Made by a program: the position numbers and the translations under genes | Assembly (NCBI GenBank): GCA_036784855.1 | Contig: JAZDSV010000005.1 | Span: 1-64,000, forward strand | DNA: 64,000 nt | From: Aphelidium insulamus | Lineage: Eukaryota > Aphelidiomycota > Aphelidea > Aphelidiaceae | Reading direction: 5' to 3' | Shown: positions 13,639 through 25,600 of the stretch, in pieces | Layout: every line of letters begins with the position of its first letter | Numbering within the stretch: the stretch's first letter is position 1 | The notes under the pieces: model-generated | Seen by the model: the letters and a program-made list of their open reading frames with translations, nothing else | What the model was told of the DNA's origin: nothing | The model's database searches: none

Positions 13639-13989
13639 CGCTGTCAATTGTGGCGCTGTGTTGTGCGGTGTGTGTTCTCTCTGTTCTCTCTGTCTGCACA
13701 AATTGTTTTCTTTGTGGTTTAAAAAGCGCTCTCTGTAAGACAGCGCAACAGTAGAGTGAAACTGTAGTTACTAGTTACTATCAAGATTTTTGTTCTTGTT
13801 CCCGGCATGTAAGCCTACTCTGTGCACTGCTTGTCGTATTCCTCCTTATAGCACTCGACACGAATATTCTGTGCCTATGCTTCTTAGTCACACACACTGG
13901 GATCCGCGGCATTGTATACTCTGGTGTCTCGTAGTGTCTACAACCTGCGTACTTCCATCTCTATCTGTATACTTGTCAATACAATAATT
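13639..13989. promoter_or_regulatory. Intergenic region upstream of RPC5
   Basis: 351 bp between RPC5 and the pelota 3' end, both on the minus strand. It should hold the RPC5 promoter and the pelota 3' processing site. It has pyrimidine-rich and TCT-rich tracts near 13675-13700; no further gene is seen. Confidence 0.35.
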
Positions 13990-15376
13990 CTATTCCACTT
14001 GGTTTGGCTGCTCCATCTCCACTTCGTCTTCAATGTGCGGTGCTGGATAGTTTAATATGGCGGCAACTCCGGTCAATTGTTCCAATTCTAGATAAGTGTT
14101 AATTAACTGTAGTGATGTAATACAATAACTTGCGTTCTCCACTGACGTGCAGACTGGAAAATATAAACACCTTGCCGCCAGTGTTTCGCACCTGCTGCAC
14201 AAGTGCAATATACTGCCGCCTAGTGGCCACATCTGAAGATCTGTACAATATTAAGAAGAGTATACACAGATGATGGTTTCTTAGTTACACAATACTACGT
14301 GCGTACCTGAAGAGACCATCGGTGACCAAGAGCGTGCCGATGGCGCCTATTTCGCCGGCTTTCCGCACATGCGCCCAGCCGTAGAATGCGCGATCCGGAT
14401 CGTCGTTCAGAGTGCGAAAAAAGTCTGCCAGCGCCTTTGTCTCTGATGCGTACTTTGTGTCCGAGAGCCGGGCCTGCACGGCAGGATCTTGCAGCACTTC
14501 GGTCAGCGCGTCCCGGTGACCCGATGACGAGTGTACGAGCATAAATTTGGCCTTGTTGGCCAGGAGTGTCTTATTTTCAGTGCGCACTGCCTCGGCAAAC
14601 AGATGGCGGTGGAACTGGTCTTTGAGGAAGCCGGGACTGGCCACCACGATACACTTTAGCACCGCAAAGTCAAAGTGCTGCTGGATGGCTTCCATGATTT
14701 GGTCGAAAAAGCGCACAGTCGCCTTGTCGTGCAGCGTCGTGGAGCCCAGACGTTTCCGCGGAATGGACGCCTCGATGCGTTGCCGAACAATGGTCATATT
14801 GTCCGTGAGCAGGCATACAAGTGCCAGTCCTACAGAGCATGCGTCGACATCGTGGATACGTAGTAGCGCCAGTTGTTGAATACGAACCTTCCTGCATGCA
14901 GATGGCGCCGATCTCTGCGCGCTTGGTGACATCGCACGCCGTCCGTATGCGCTCCGTGTCAATGCTGTCCCACTCCGCCTTCCACAGCGTAAACGCTCGG
15001 TGCAACTCCAAGTCAATAGTGTGATGTGCTCCCATCTGGACATGGGGGTTCTCGGCAGACACGGTGCCGTTCACCCGCAGCGAACATGTCTGCACATCAA
15101 ACTCGGCAGACACCACACGCACGGTGAGCATTAGACGCATGCGCTGGCTGTCTGTGGATCCCGTGGCGCCCTGCACCGTCTGCACTCGGCTACAGCGCAC
15201 ATGCGAGTGAGGTTGAATGCACCGCGGCAGAGTGGCACCCACCGCACAGTGCTTGCTCGCAGTTGATCACCGGCCGCAACCAGGTTGTACACGTGCCACA
15301 TGTCCTCGGCATCCTCGGGAGTCAGCTTGACGTGGCCGCTGCCATCGCGCTCAATATGCCGCTGCAGTTGCTTCAT
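13990..15376 (-). CDS. DOM34: Pelota/Dom34 ribosome-rescue factor
   Basis: Five exons by phase: 15376-15243, 15189-14888, 14829-14307, 14240-14134, 14087-13990; 387 residues, the usual size. Exon 1 encodes the conserved start with [15 protein letters not shown] and EDMWHVYNL. Other family landmarks are MQEG joined to LALVCL across intron 2, the IPRKR motif, a [16 protein letters not shown] segment, and [15 protein letters not shown] at the last junction. Pelota/Dom34 with Hbs1 binds the A site of stalled ribosomes and triggers subunit splitting in no-go and non-stop decay (established). The central domain lacks the eRF1 GGQ motif, as expected. Intron 4 (14133-14088) uses a GC donor (GCAAGT): only this splice restores the conserved motif. 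Intron 2 starts GTTCGT. The acidic C-terminus is typical. Confidence 0.95.
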
Positions 15377-15420
15377 CTTGTCAGGTATGCAATCAACCAG
15401 AGTTAAAGGTCTGGGATTTC

Positions 15421-15496
15421 TGGGAACTGAAAATGCCCGGGAACTGAAAATGCCCAGGAACAGAAATGCCCGGGAACTGAGAATGCCTGGGATTGG
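15421..15496. repeat. Short minisatellite
   Basis: Four to five imperfect copies of a unit of about 17 bp, TGGGAACTGAAAATGCC and variants. It lies between the divergent start codons of pelota (-) and the SCY1-like gene (+), in the presumed shared promoter. Confidence 0.8.
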
Positions 15497-15535
15497 ACAA
15501 ACCCTGATTGCCTGGCACGCAATTACACATTGACG

Positions 15536-18427
15536 ATGACTTCCTACGTGTCTGGCCTGGTTAAGTCCACATTGAGCCGCGTCATTGGCTCCGCGACTTT
15601 CCCGTACACGTTCGATGAGAGCGCTGAGCAGTTTGCCAAAGCTCGCGCCTGCTCTGGCGTCAACCAGGCCGTTGCCTCCATCTGGACGCTGTGCCCCGGC
15701 CGTCGCAAGGTGCGCCGCGCCCTTGCTGCTACAACGTTAATGTGCTCACCACTGCTAAGGAGGATAATGCCGAGGTGTCGGTGTTTGTATTCGACGTGGG
15801 ACGCGGTAGGGCAATGCTGCCGCGGGCTCAGCATGCTCTCAAGAAGATGCGGACGATTCGTCACCCTGGTGTCGTAAAGTACCTCGACTCGCTCGAGGTT
15901 TGCGAAGTTGCTTATCTACGCTCCCCTATGGTCTTATTGTGTTATTTAGAACGATAGCTATATCTACGTGGTGACTGAGCCTGTGTCGCCGCTGGATTTG
16001 CAACTGGCGGAATTGCGCTCCAAGCAAGAATCGCTTGCCTGGGGCCTCTACTCCACCGCCGTAAGCGCTGTATTCCATTGGATTATACTCATTTATGATT
16101 TGCAGTTGGCGCTACAATTCCTGAATGAACAGGCGGGGCTGGTGCACGGGAATTTAAGATGCAGTTCAGTTTTTGTGGACCGCTCCGGCGAGTGGAAATT
16201 GGGCGGCTTGGAGATGATTAGTGCACTTGCCACGGAACCTTCCCCGGTCTTGCTATCTGATGAGGCACATCAGTTGCCGGACGCGCAGCGCTACACACCG
16301 CCCGATATAGCAACATCCGCCGACCGCTGGGCATCGCTTCGCGGCCAGCCCGTGTGGGCGCTGGACGCCTACATGTTTGCATGTTTGGTGTGGGAGGTGT
16401 TCAACGGGCCGTTCAGCGGTGCCAAGGACCTTGCGTCTGCGGGCTCAGTGCCACTGCCGCTCTTTGCACAATGCCGCAGAATGATGTCGACGGACGCCAA
16501 GCAGCGACCAAAATTGTCCGAGCTCGTTCAGCTTGGTACCAAAACCGGCGGATTCTTTGACAACAGAATCATAACCACGGCATTGTTTCTGGAAAACATC
16601 ACCGTCAAGGACAATGCAGACAAGATTGCATTCTTCAAGTTCGTTGACGCAGTGATTTGGTTTTAGTTGAGTTTAAACTCATCAACAAGAGGTCTCCCGG
16701 CTGCGCTACCCCAATTTTCGGTCGCGTTCGCAAAGTACAAAGTTCTGCCAGTGCTGATCAATGCCCTTGAATTTGGCTCAGGTACTGAAGTGCCATGTTA
16801 TATAATTGTTAAATATCACATGTTATCAGCGGGCCCAAAGATTCTGCCAATGATTTTAAAAATTGGAAGTGATCATCTGAGTGCGGATGAGTACGGACAA
16901 ACCATTGTCGGCCTGGTTGTGCGCTTGTTCTCCTCGCCGGATGTTGGTGCATGGTGCTGTAATTGTTTGCATATATCAATGTTGATAGCGGGGTATACGC
17001 TTGGCACTGCTGGAGCATTTATCAGTATTCGTGGAAAAACTGGACAAGCAGATCGTTGCCGATAAGTTGTATAACGAGATTGTAAGCCAGTGCATAGGTG
17101 CCGACATATTATAATGATGTCTTTCTAGGCCAACGGATTCAATGACGCGGCCCCAGCCATCCGAGAAGCAACGGTCAAATCAATGATCCTTCTGGTGCCC
17201 ATGGTAAATTTGTGAATTTATATCCTTGTTAATGATTTATAATTTTCAGCTGAGCGAACGTACACTGAATAATGACGTATTACGGCATTTGGCCAGGATT
17301 CAAGGCGATCAAGAACCGGCCATTCGCGCCAACGCTGTTATATGCCTTGGGAAGATTAGTAGCAGTCTTACCGATACGGTGAGCTTGCAATCGACCTGCT
17401 ACTCCCTACACTGACATGAACCACCGTCAGACAAGGAAGAAGGTTTTAATTACTGCTTTCGCACGCAGTCTTCGCGATCCATTTCCTCCAGCTCGCGTGT
17501 CGAGTTTAATGGCGCTGGGCGCTACGTTGCCGTACTATACCGCCGAAGACATTGCCACCAAAGTTATACCATGCGTATCGTCGTGTCTCATCGATACGGA
17601 GAAGCCTGTGCGCATTGCGGCATTCAAGACAATGGCTACTTGCGTGGCGGCATTGGAGAAACACGCTGCAGCTATGGTAAGCACATCTATACATTACTCG
17701 ACACTAAGCCGGGTGAAGAGCGACACCGCTGCGGTTGCAACTTCTCCAACAGCGGCGTCGGAACCAAATGCCTCGAGTGCTGGTACTCCCGCTGCTCCGG
17801 TATCTGAATCTTGGGGAGGCTGGGCGGTTGGGGCACTGACTAAAAAGGTGTTCTCAACATGTACGAAATTAGACATCCAGCTAAATTATGATGCAGCTCA
17901 CGGAAACTGTTGTTGGCACCGAGATTCCAACTTCGCCACCACCAGTGCCCATGCCGGCTGCCACGTCCCCGACTCCTCAAATGCATGATGCGGTATCGTC
18001 CTCGAACTTGCATACTACAACCTCAAATGCAATGATGTTGCCGGCCGTGAGCAACTCGCTTGCCATCGAGGTCCAAGCATCATCCACTGACGGCTGGGAT
18101 GACGATGGCTGGGACTCGATGTTGCCCGACGCTCCAGTGACAGCAGCAGGTAATTTTCACGTTTCATGATACATGTACCATTCATCCGTGTTAGTAGTGC
18201 CGCCATCGGCATCTCCGGCAAAGTCGCCACAAAAAGTATTTGCAAGCAACATTTCGCCGACTACATCCAACAACAATGTTCAGGATGCTTCCGTGAATAA
18301 TGGCGGAGATGCAGCGGCCAGAGAAAAGGAGGAACGAAATGCGGCAATGGCGCGGAAAAAGGAGGAACGCCGCGCCCGGATAGAGGCTTTGAAGCAGCAG
18401 CGCAAGAGTGCAATGTCCGTGGAATAG
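15536..18427 (+). CDS. SCYL1: SCY1-like pseudokinase (SCYL1/Cex1 family)
   Basis: About 13 exons: 15536-15709, 15760-15897, 15950-16060, 16106-16638, 16690-16781, 16830-16942, 16989-17081, 17129-17203, 17250-17378, from 17431 on, and two further exons to 18427. The kinase-like domain lacks catalytic residues: HRD is replaced by HGN (VHGNLRCSS) and the DFG region reads LGGLE, as in SCYL1. [19 protein letters not shown] and VWEVFNGPF match the family. HEAT repeats follow ([32 protein letters not shown]). A Trp-rich acidic linker and a charged Arg/Lys/Glu helix close the protein. Family role: COPI-dependent Golgi-ER traffic and nuclear tRNA export (Cex1). Intron 4 starts GTTCGT, chosen because it alone restores the HEAT sequence. 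Whether GTAAGC at 17678 is used is uncertain. Confidence 0.9.
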
Positions 18428-18495
18428 CTTATCAAGGATTTTGGCAAATATAGTAATTCTATTTCTGTTGCACTTCTATTTACGCCGGTATACAT

Positions 18496-18785
18496 TCAAG
18501 CCTCCAGGTTCATGGCTTCAATGAGCGGCTGTAGTGGCGCCAGATCCTTGCGCCCTTCACCGCCCGGTGTGATCAAATCAAACTCTTTGGCAAAGCAGTA
18601 AAAATGGCTGAACAGTGTGTTGAGGTGCGGCTCCTGCTCCAAATGCAGCACCTGTTCATAATGCGCGTGGTAGATGTGCGCAAACAGGCGGAATATGTGC
18701 CGCACAATCTGCCGTACATTCGGCACAAAATCTTTGGAGAATGGCACATCTGCAATGGCATTGTTAGAAAAACAAGATCATCATT

Positions 18786-18826
<41 letters not shown>

Positions 18827-19546
18827 TACCGGACCGAGTGGGGAAAACATTCTCGTCATCCAACTGACTCTGAATCGTGGTCATCATGAGGTCGATATAT
18901 TGCGGAGCCGATACATTAATCGCCTTCTTGTCCCTGTCCACCCACGTGTAGTCGCACCTACATATATATTAATACGGAATAGCATATACACAGTTGCATG
19001 CCCGTTAGGAGCCGACATCGTGGAACAGTCTCTCGGAGTGCAAAACTGTGACAGCGTTCCGTAGATCAAGTTGACATTGTTGAAAAAGTCCACCACTGGA
19101 TTTTGTGATTACACACTACTATACACACTGTATACCACATACTGTTGGCTGCGATCCACTCGTTTTCGCAGGGTTTCAAGTGAGCGGGGAACGCAATGAC
19201 GTTGCGAATGTTGCCTGGTGGCTGTCAGCAGACATGTCTGAGGGGCGAAAGTTCACAATACAGCTCACCAGTGACCAGAGATGCGGTAACATATGGCTGC
19301 TGCAGATAGAGCGGGACCTCTGACTGTGCGCCCGAGTTGCCGCCAGACTTTTTCAGCCCCGAAGTGCGGATAATCTTTTTCCTACACATCACATTAGCTT
19401 GGAGAAGATGAGGAGAGCCCACGCGAGCCACACAGAGACATATCAGCTACACATGACCACACACGGAGGTACACACAGAGGCAGCACACAGGAGCACAGC
19501 ACACACGGGAGCACAGCACGAACCCAAGTTCGCCAAAGAAACTCAT
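18496..19546 (-). CDS. MOB1: MOB1 kinase activator
   Basis: Exons by phase: 19546-19524 (MSFFGELG), 19381-19269, 19214-19143, 19095-18990, an exon from 18957 to about 18830, and a last exon ending at 18496. Conserved strings: [72 protein letters not shown] and the ending [10 protein letters not shown]. Zinc ligands are visible as the two Cys of FCTPRDC and two His of HIYHAH. MOB1 activates NDR/LATS kinases (Dbf2/Sid2) in mitotic exit and septation (established). One intron, 18989-18958, is only 32 nt. The next intron contains a (TA)n tract. Exon 1 was placed because it is the only upstream Met giving the family's MSF start through a GTTCGT donor. Confidence 0.92.
18790..18824. repeat. (TA)n microsatellite in MOB1 intron
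   Basis: About 16 TA units directly after the GTAGGC donor of the last MOB1 intron. Confidence 0.95.
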
Positions 19547-19606
19547 TTTACGAAAGCGGCGCAGTTGAAACAGTCAAACGCCGCTTTGAATTGACGCGGC
19601 CGCGCC
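19547..19606. promoter_or_regulatory. 60-bp bidirectional promoter, MOB1 / RIM15
   Basis: The start codons of MOB1 (19546, -) and the Rim15-like gene (19607, +) are only 60 bp apart. Transcription start sites must overlap, or one gene must start inside the other's 5' region (MOB1 intron 1 is available to the left). The segment contains a GC-rich GCGGCCGC site and no clear TATA box. Confidence 0.6.
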
Positions 19607-22600
19607 ATGCAATCGCCGCCGCAGCCGCCAAATCTGCCCGCGGCGCCGCACGCCGGTGTACCGCAGCCTCGCACACCGCACCGGCATGGGCAGCTGCAGC
19701 ACGGTGCCATGGCTGCCACGTCACTGTCGCTGTCGTCGTCCGTGGCAGGTCATCAGTCGGGCGGGAAATCTGGCGTCATTGCACAGGCCGCCACCGCCGC
19801 CGCCTCCACCTCGACAATGAGTGCATCGGCCTCGCGATCTCTCAGTGATGGCGATCTGAATGACCAGCTGCGTGCCTTCTCGCAGATGCGTGAACGGCTC
19901 CAGCTGGCCAAGGAGCAGTGTGACACCGCGGTTACGGCCGTGCTGGACTCGATGCGCCGCGAACAGTTGGCGTCATCGGCCAAGCGTCGGTCCAGTGCCG
20001 TCGCCGTTGGACAGGCCACCGCCGCTGCATCCGTGGCTAGTGGTGGTGCTGTGGCCACTACCGCTCCCTCCGCTTTTGTGCGCGCGTCCATGCCGGCACA
20101 GTTGGACCGTGCCACCACGGCGCCTGCTTCTTCTTCCGCCTCCGCCGCCGACAACAACAAGGTGGTCTTTGTGGCCACGCGGACACAGCCCAGTGTGGGC
20201 AGTGTGTACGTGGGCATTGGCAGCGTGGACTGTATGGGCACATCGGGGCACCCGGGCATTGCAGACAGCGCCACTGGCGGCAGTAATCCCGGCTCCGAAG
20301 GCAGCGTGTTCAACTCGCGCGAAGAAGTCGAAGCTGGCGAAGCTTCAGACTCGGCCGGCTTTCTGTCCGTCACCGGGACAGCCGATATTGCACAGCTGTC
20401 ACACAGCGCCTCCGAGCTGACGGTGTCATCCACGCCGCGGTCTCGCTCGTCGCATTCACCACGGCTTTCCCTAACGGCCGCCATGCCGCAACCAACGCTT
20501 TCCATGTTGCCGTCGCCTTCTAATCGGAGCACTGGATCCGGGGAGCAGTTGCTTGCTGGTGCCGGCATGTCCAGCAGTAATAGCAGCGGTAAAGGTGCCC
20601 TGCGCGCCAACGCCATACCGAATTCCACCTCGCGGCGTAACAGCGGTGGCGGGGGAACAAGCGTATTCAGTTCAGCAAACAGCATCTTGTCGGCGGCTTC
20701 CATAACGGATTTTGCCTCCTCACTGCCTCCGTCCGGAATGAATAGTGCTACGAGGTCCCGTCGTTCCAGCCGCGACTCCAAAGCATTGCACGACATATTG
20801 GAGTTGCCTTCCACTGGTGCTGGATTCACGCCATTGGCTGCCAAGCGCCGATCGCTACAGATCGATGTTGCTGTGGCCGGGAGTAGCTCATTGCCGCAAC
20901 AGCTTGCGCAGCAACAAAATGTCCTCAGCTCGTCGCCATCTTCCTCATCATCGCAGCCAGTGCCCCAGATGCTTCAGTCGCCCCACAAATCAATCAAGAC
21001 CGCGACTTTGCCGCCGCACAGCGAAGACGCACAGCCCGATGAAATGGACAGGGATCCCGGGTCTGCAACTGATTCCCGGGTTGACTCGTACACTGACCGA
21101 TGGACTCCGCAATATTCGATCTCATCTCGCCGTCCTTCCAGCGCCACCAGCGCCATACCCGTGTCTCCTCAAACGTCAGCCGCGCAAACAGTCGGCGACA
21201 CATCGTCAGCATCTTCCCCGCGATCGGCGACATACGCTTCCGCATTCCACGCACAAAGCTTTCCCAACGTCAGCAGTGGCGCTGTCGGTGCTAATGTTGC
21301 ACCGGAAGTGCCGTCGGCTCCTACGCAGACTTCATCGCAGCGGCCGAGGCGCAAGAGCTCTAATTTGCAGTCTGACATCACCTCGATTGCGAAGCGAATC
21401 CTCGCCTGCGACACCGTTGATCTTCTCTCTCACGGTTCGTCACAAATCTATTGATCTTGCTTCGATAATATCTTTGACCGTACATTGTAGGCGCTTGCAG
21501 AACAATAATCACGGAGCTGCAACAGCTGCAGGCAAAGTGGTCAGACTCGTGGAATGCGTCGCATCGTCTGTACGTTGCCAAATTACTGCTGGCAGTGGCC
21601 CCGATAGCCCGGCTTGTAGAGCATTTGGAAACCGATGTCTGCGTCCTTGGCCAGACCATGCAACATGCGCCGAGCTACTACTCTTCCGCTTCTCCGACTG
21701 TGCTGCGTAAGCAGTCAACCACGCGGCCGAGAAGTGCCAGCTGGAGGATGAGCGTACGCAGCGCATACACACATGGCAGTATGGATGGGTCCGATAGTTC
21801 TGTGCTGTCCACCGAGCTGCAACGGCTCGGCACCAGAGAGAGCTTGCCAACCACTGGTTCTGCGCCCCCTATCCATTCTCAACAACAACAACAACAACAA
21901 GCTAACGTTAACTTCCTCATGGACTGGACACTATCGGGAAAGGTTCAATTCATTAGTCCTGCATGCCAGCAGGTCTTTGGGTTAGTTTGGGGTTTTGTCC
22001 TATCTTAGCACACAAGTCTTATTTCTGTAGGTGTGAGCCTCGAGATCTCATTGGCACGGATTGTTCGAAATACGTTCATCCTGATGACGTTGCTACTTGG
22101 ACCGAAGCCAACTTGAAACTGTGGCAGTCTCCAACTCATTCGTTAGAGTTTCAGTGTCGTATAAGACGATGCACCGACCAAGCCCTACTCACTGTCGCCG
22201 CAAAAGGAATTGCAATGCGTGAAAATAAGTCCAATATGCCCATCAATTCGCTGTGGGTAGTGAAGTTGCTGCCCGATAATAGCAGGAGTGCGACAAATGC
22301 CACCAGTTCGGATCCCGCCGAATTGACGCGTCAATCTTCTGTTGATTCCGGTGCCGAGACTTCGCAGTCTGTAACTGCTGCTGACGAATCGGAGCTCTGC
22401 CGAGTGTGCGAACGTCGCATTCCCAAAGTACTTTTTGAAGAGCACGCGGAAACTTGTATCGCGGTCAATCGTGCTGAAATGGACATTCAGTCGCTCAATG
22501 ACGAATTGCGCGATATACGGGTTGGAATAACGAAACGGCTGGAAATCGTCACTGATCAAATCATGGCTCTCAGTGTTGCTGCAGAAAATGTTCCCGCCGT

Positions 22601-25600
22601 CGAACATCCTCTACAGCACGAAGAGCTGGATCTGGAGACACTCTCAAAGTGTCGCGATATGACGACGCAATTCTGTCTATTGTCGAGGACACGCTTCTTA
22701 TCCCCACCCCCGCCGAGGGCGATCCAACCGATGAAGAAGTTGAAGCGCAGGCAGCTGCAGATGGTAGCATGGGCAGCGATGAGACTTGGCCAGAAGTAAT
22801 TGCGCGAGTAAGCAAATGGAAAGCCCCATCTCCCGACGAAATCGCAGACTTGGCACTTCTTCCGGTGGCTACTCAAGTCGAAAATTTGGTACGAGACAAG
22901 GTCAAGAATGTGCTCAAGATCAAGGAACTTCTTCCTACTTTGACGGCCACCTTAGCGCTATCACCGTATGACGAGCCTCCAGAGAGCTGTGAAGATCAGA
23001 TTAGACCAAATCGATCATCGCCACCACTTTCGCCGGTGTCTCCTACCCAGTCTGACGGAAGTGGTCAACAGCAGTTTGAAGGCAGTGGCCCCTCTCTGTC
23101 CAAGACCATCAAGCCACATCTGAGGATAGATGTCCCGCCTCCACACAGCTACAAGTCTCCGCAGGCCCGCCTGATTGAGATGGAAGTCATCACTACTCCC
23201 GCTCAGTCTCCACGTGGAACAATGTTTTTTAATTGGAAGAATAGCCGACCCGCTTCTCGTGACTTGTCATCGGTCGAGCCACACGCAGAAAACGCCGGTG
23301 GTAATGTGGCGGCTTTGCATGCATTCCGTGAACGGACTGCTAGCATATCATCTGAGCGCGCAACGTCGCCGGGGTCGGTACATTCGTTTGCATCGTCTTC
23401 CGTCGGCTCTCGAGTGCAACCCAGCATACGTGACTTTGAAATCATCAAGCCCATAAGCAAAGGTGCTTTTGGATCAGTGTATCTGTCACGAAAACGAGCC
23501 ACCGGGGATTTATTTGCAATCAAGGTCTTGAAGAAAGCCGATATGGTGGCAAAAAATCAAGTATTGAATGTAAAAGCGGAAAGAATGATCTTGACTCGAA
23601 TCGATTCTCCTTTTGTCGTGAAACTGTTCTACTCCTTCCAAAGCAAAGAAAATCTTTATCTGGTGATGGAATACTTGAATGGAGGTGATTGTGGCTCACT
23701 AATCAAGGTATGACGTATGTGATTTGCGCCGACCTTATACTCTCGTAGTCTGTGGGGTGCTTGGAGGAATCTTGGGCCAGGCAGTATATTGCTGAAGTTA
23801 TTCTAGCGTTAGAGTATCTGCATAAGCGAAACATCATTCATCGGTATGTTTTAGTATGGCCATACATATTGTCTAACAGTTTAGTGATTTAAAGCCTGAA
23901 AATCTTCTGATCGATCAGAATGGGCACTTGAAACTTACAGATTTGTATGTGGATGCACTGCAAACGTATATCTCATATCGCGCAGTGGCCTGTCTCAAGT
24001 TGGGTTTCTCGGCCGGCGTGCCAAAGTCGACGCTTATTCACCGGTGGGTTCTGGCACCGCGGCTAGCGATGTTGTGGCAAACGCACTGGTATCCCCAATA
24101 ACTCCGCTTGCGTCCAGTCGGCGAAGCTTCCGCGAAGCCAGCACCGATTCGTTTTCATCACCACTTATTCCTGCCGCGCCTCTACCGCCGTCGATGGCCG
24201 ACTCGTCGACTTTGGGAGTACCGGTCCCCTCGGATCGATTCGATAGCGATCTTTTGCTGCTTCCGGGCAGTGCTAGGCGCACCAACTCCACGTTAAATGC
24301 AGCACTCCCCCCGCCGCTAAGTCGTCGGAACTCTGTGGCATCTGTTGCGTCTTCAATATTTGGAGGAGGTGCTTTCGGGGAGGATGCCACGGACGGCTCC
24401 GCCAAAACTCACCAGTTTGTTGGTACCCCGGACTACTTGGCGCCAGAAAGCATACTTGGCCTAGGGCAAGGCATCAGCGTGGACTGGGTGAGTGGCATAT
24501 TTGTGAAGTTGAACTTGCTTACACCATATGACAGTGGGCGGTGGGCGTGACGTTTTACGAGTTTCTCTATGGCTACCCTCCGTTCCATGCCGATACGCCG
24601 CACAAAGTGTTTGAAAATATTCTGGCACATGATTTAACTTTTGAGGAGCCGACTAGTGGCGATGATGGCGATGATGCAGGGGATGCAACAATTATTTCTG
24701 CCGAGGCTCGAGATCTCATTGAGAAATTGCTGGCGATTGACATCGAGGAGCGTTTAGGCTGTCGGTCAGACGCCGATGAAGTCAAGAATCACCCACTATT
24801 TGTCGGCATCGACTGGGAGACGGTGCCCACTGAAACGGCCCCGTTCATTCCGCGTGTGGAGAAGTTAGAAGATACGAGCTACTTTGATAGTCGTGGAATG
24901 TCTAGCCGGGTGCAAGAAATCGGCGCGGACGATGACGTTAACTCTGGCACTTATGGGAGCGGCAATTCTGGTCCGTATGGCGTGGACGAAGGAGAGAGCC
25001 AATCTCTGTCACTTGGACTTGACGGACTGCACAGCCGCCAAACTGATGCTCAATTCGGCAGTAATCTTAGTTTGAACCTGTCAGTCGGGCCGCGAAGTAG
25101 AGCGGACTCTATCAAGAAGAGTCGTTCACTGCTCAATATGAACAATCCGATGCGGTCAGCATCGGTGGAGGCCTCGCCCACCACGACTGATTTTGGCGCG
25201 TTTGCTTACAAGAACCTGACCTTGCTGGAGAAGGCCAACAACGACGTTGTGCGCAAGCTGCGATCTGACGGTGTATCCGGATCCCGGGAATCAATATTTG
25301 GCGCTCGCAGAGTCAGCATGCCTGGAATACTTCCTCGACGGTCGCGAAACTTTTCATTGCCCGCGAGCGAGGCGCAGTCAACCTACAGCTATTCCGGGAG
25401 CATTAACGGCTCCCTGGCAAATGTGGACTCGACATCACAACCGTCCGTCGGCGATGATTCTCGTCGCAATTCACTGCCGTATCATTCTCGATTGCGTTTG
25501 CAGTCGGGTTCCAGAGGCACTGCGACCTTTGCAGACGGCAATGATGACAACTCTCCGCGGGACAGTCCACCTGCCCCTCGACGCTCATCTGATTCCGCGA

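Noticed and set aside
12829-13722. Long plus-strand and alternative minus-strand frames over RPC5
   Set aside because: GC-rich shadows; only one minus-strand frame matches RPC5.
17678-17709. 32-nt intron (GTAAGC...CTAAG) in the SCY1-like gene
   Set aside because: Removing it breaks the frame of the following Ser/Thr-rich and WGGWAVGAL sequence. A 42-nt alternative ending GTGAAG would keep frame but is not required.
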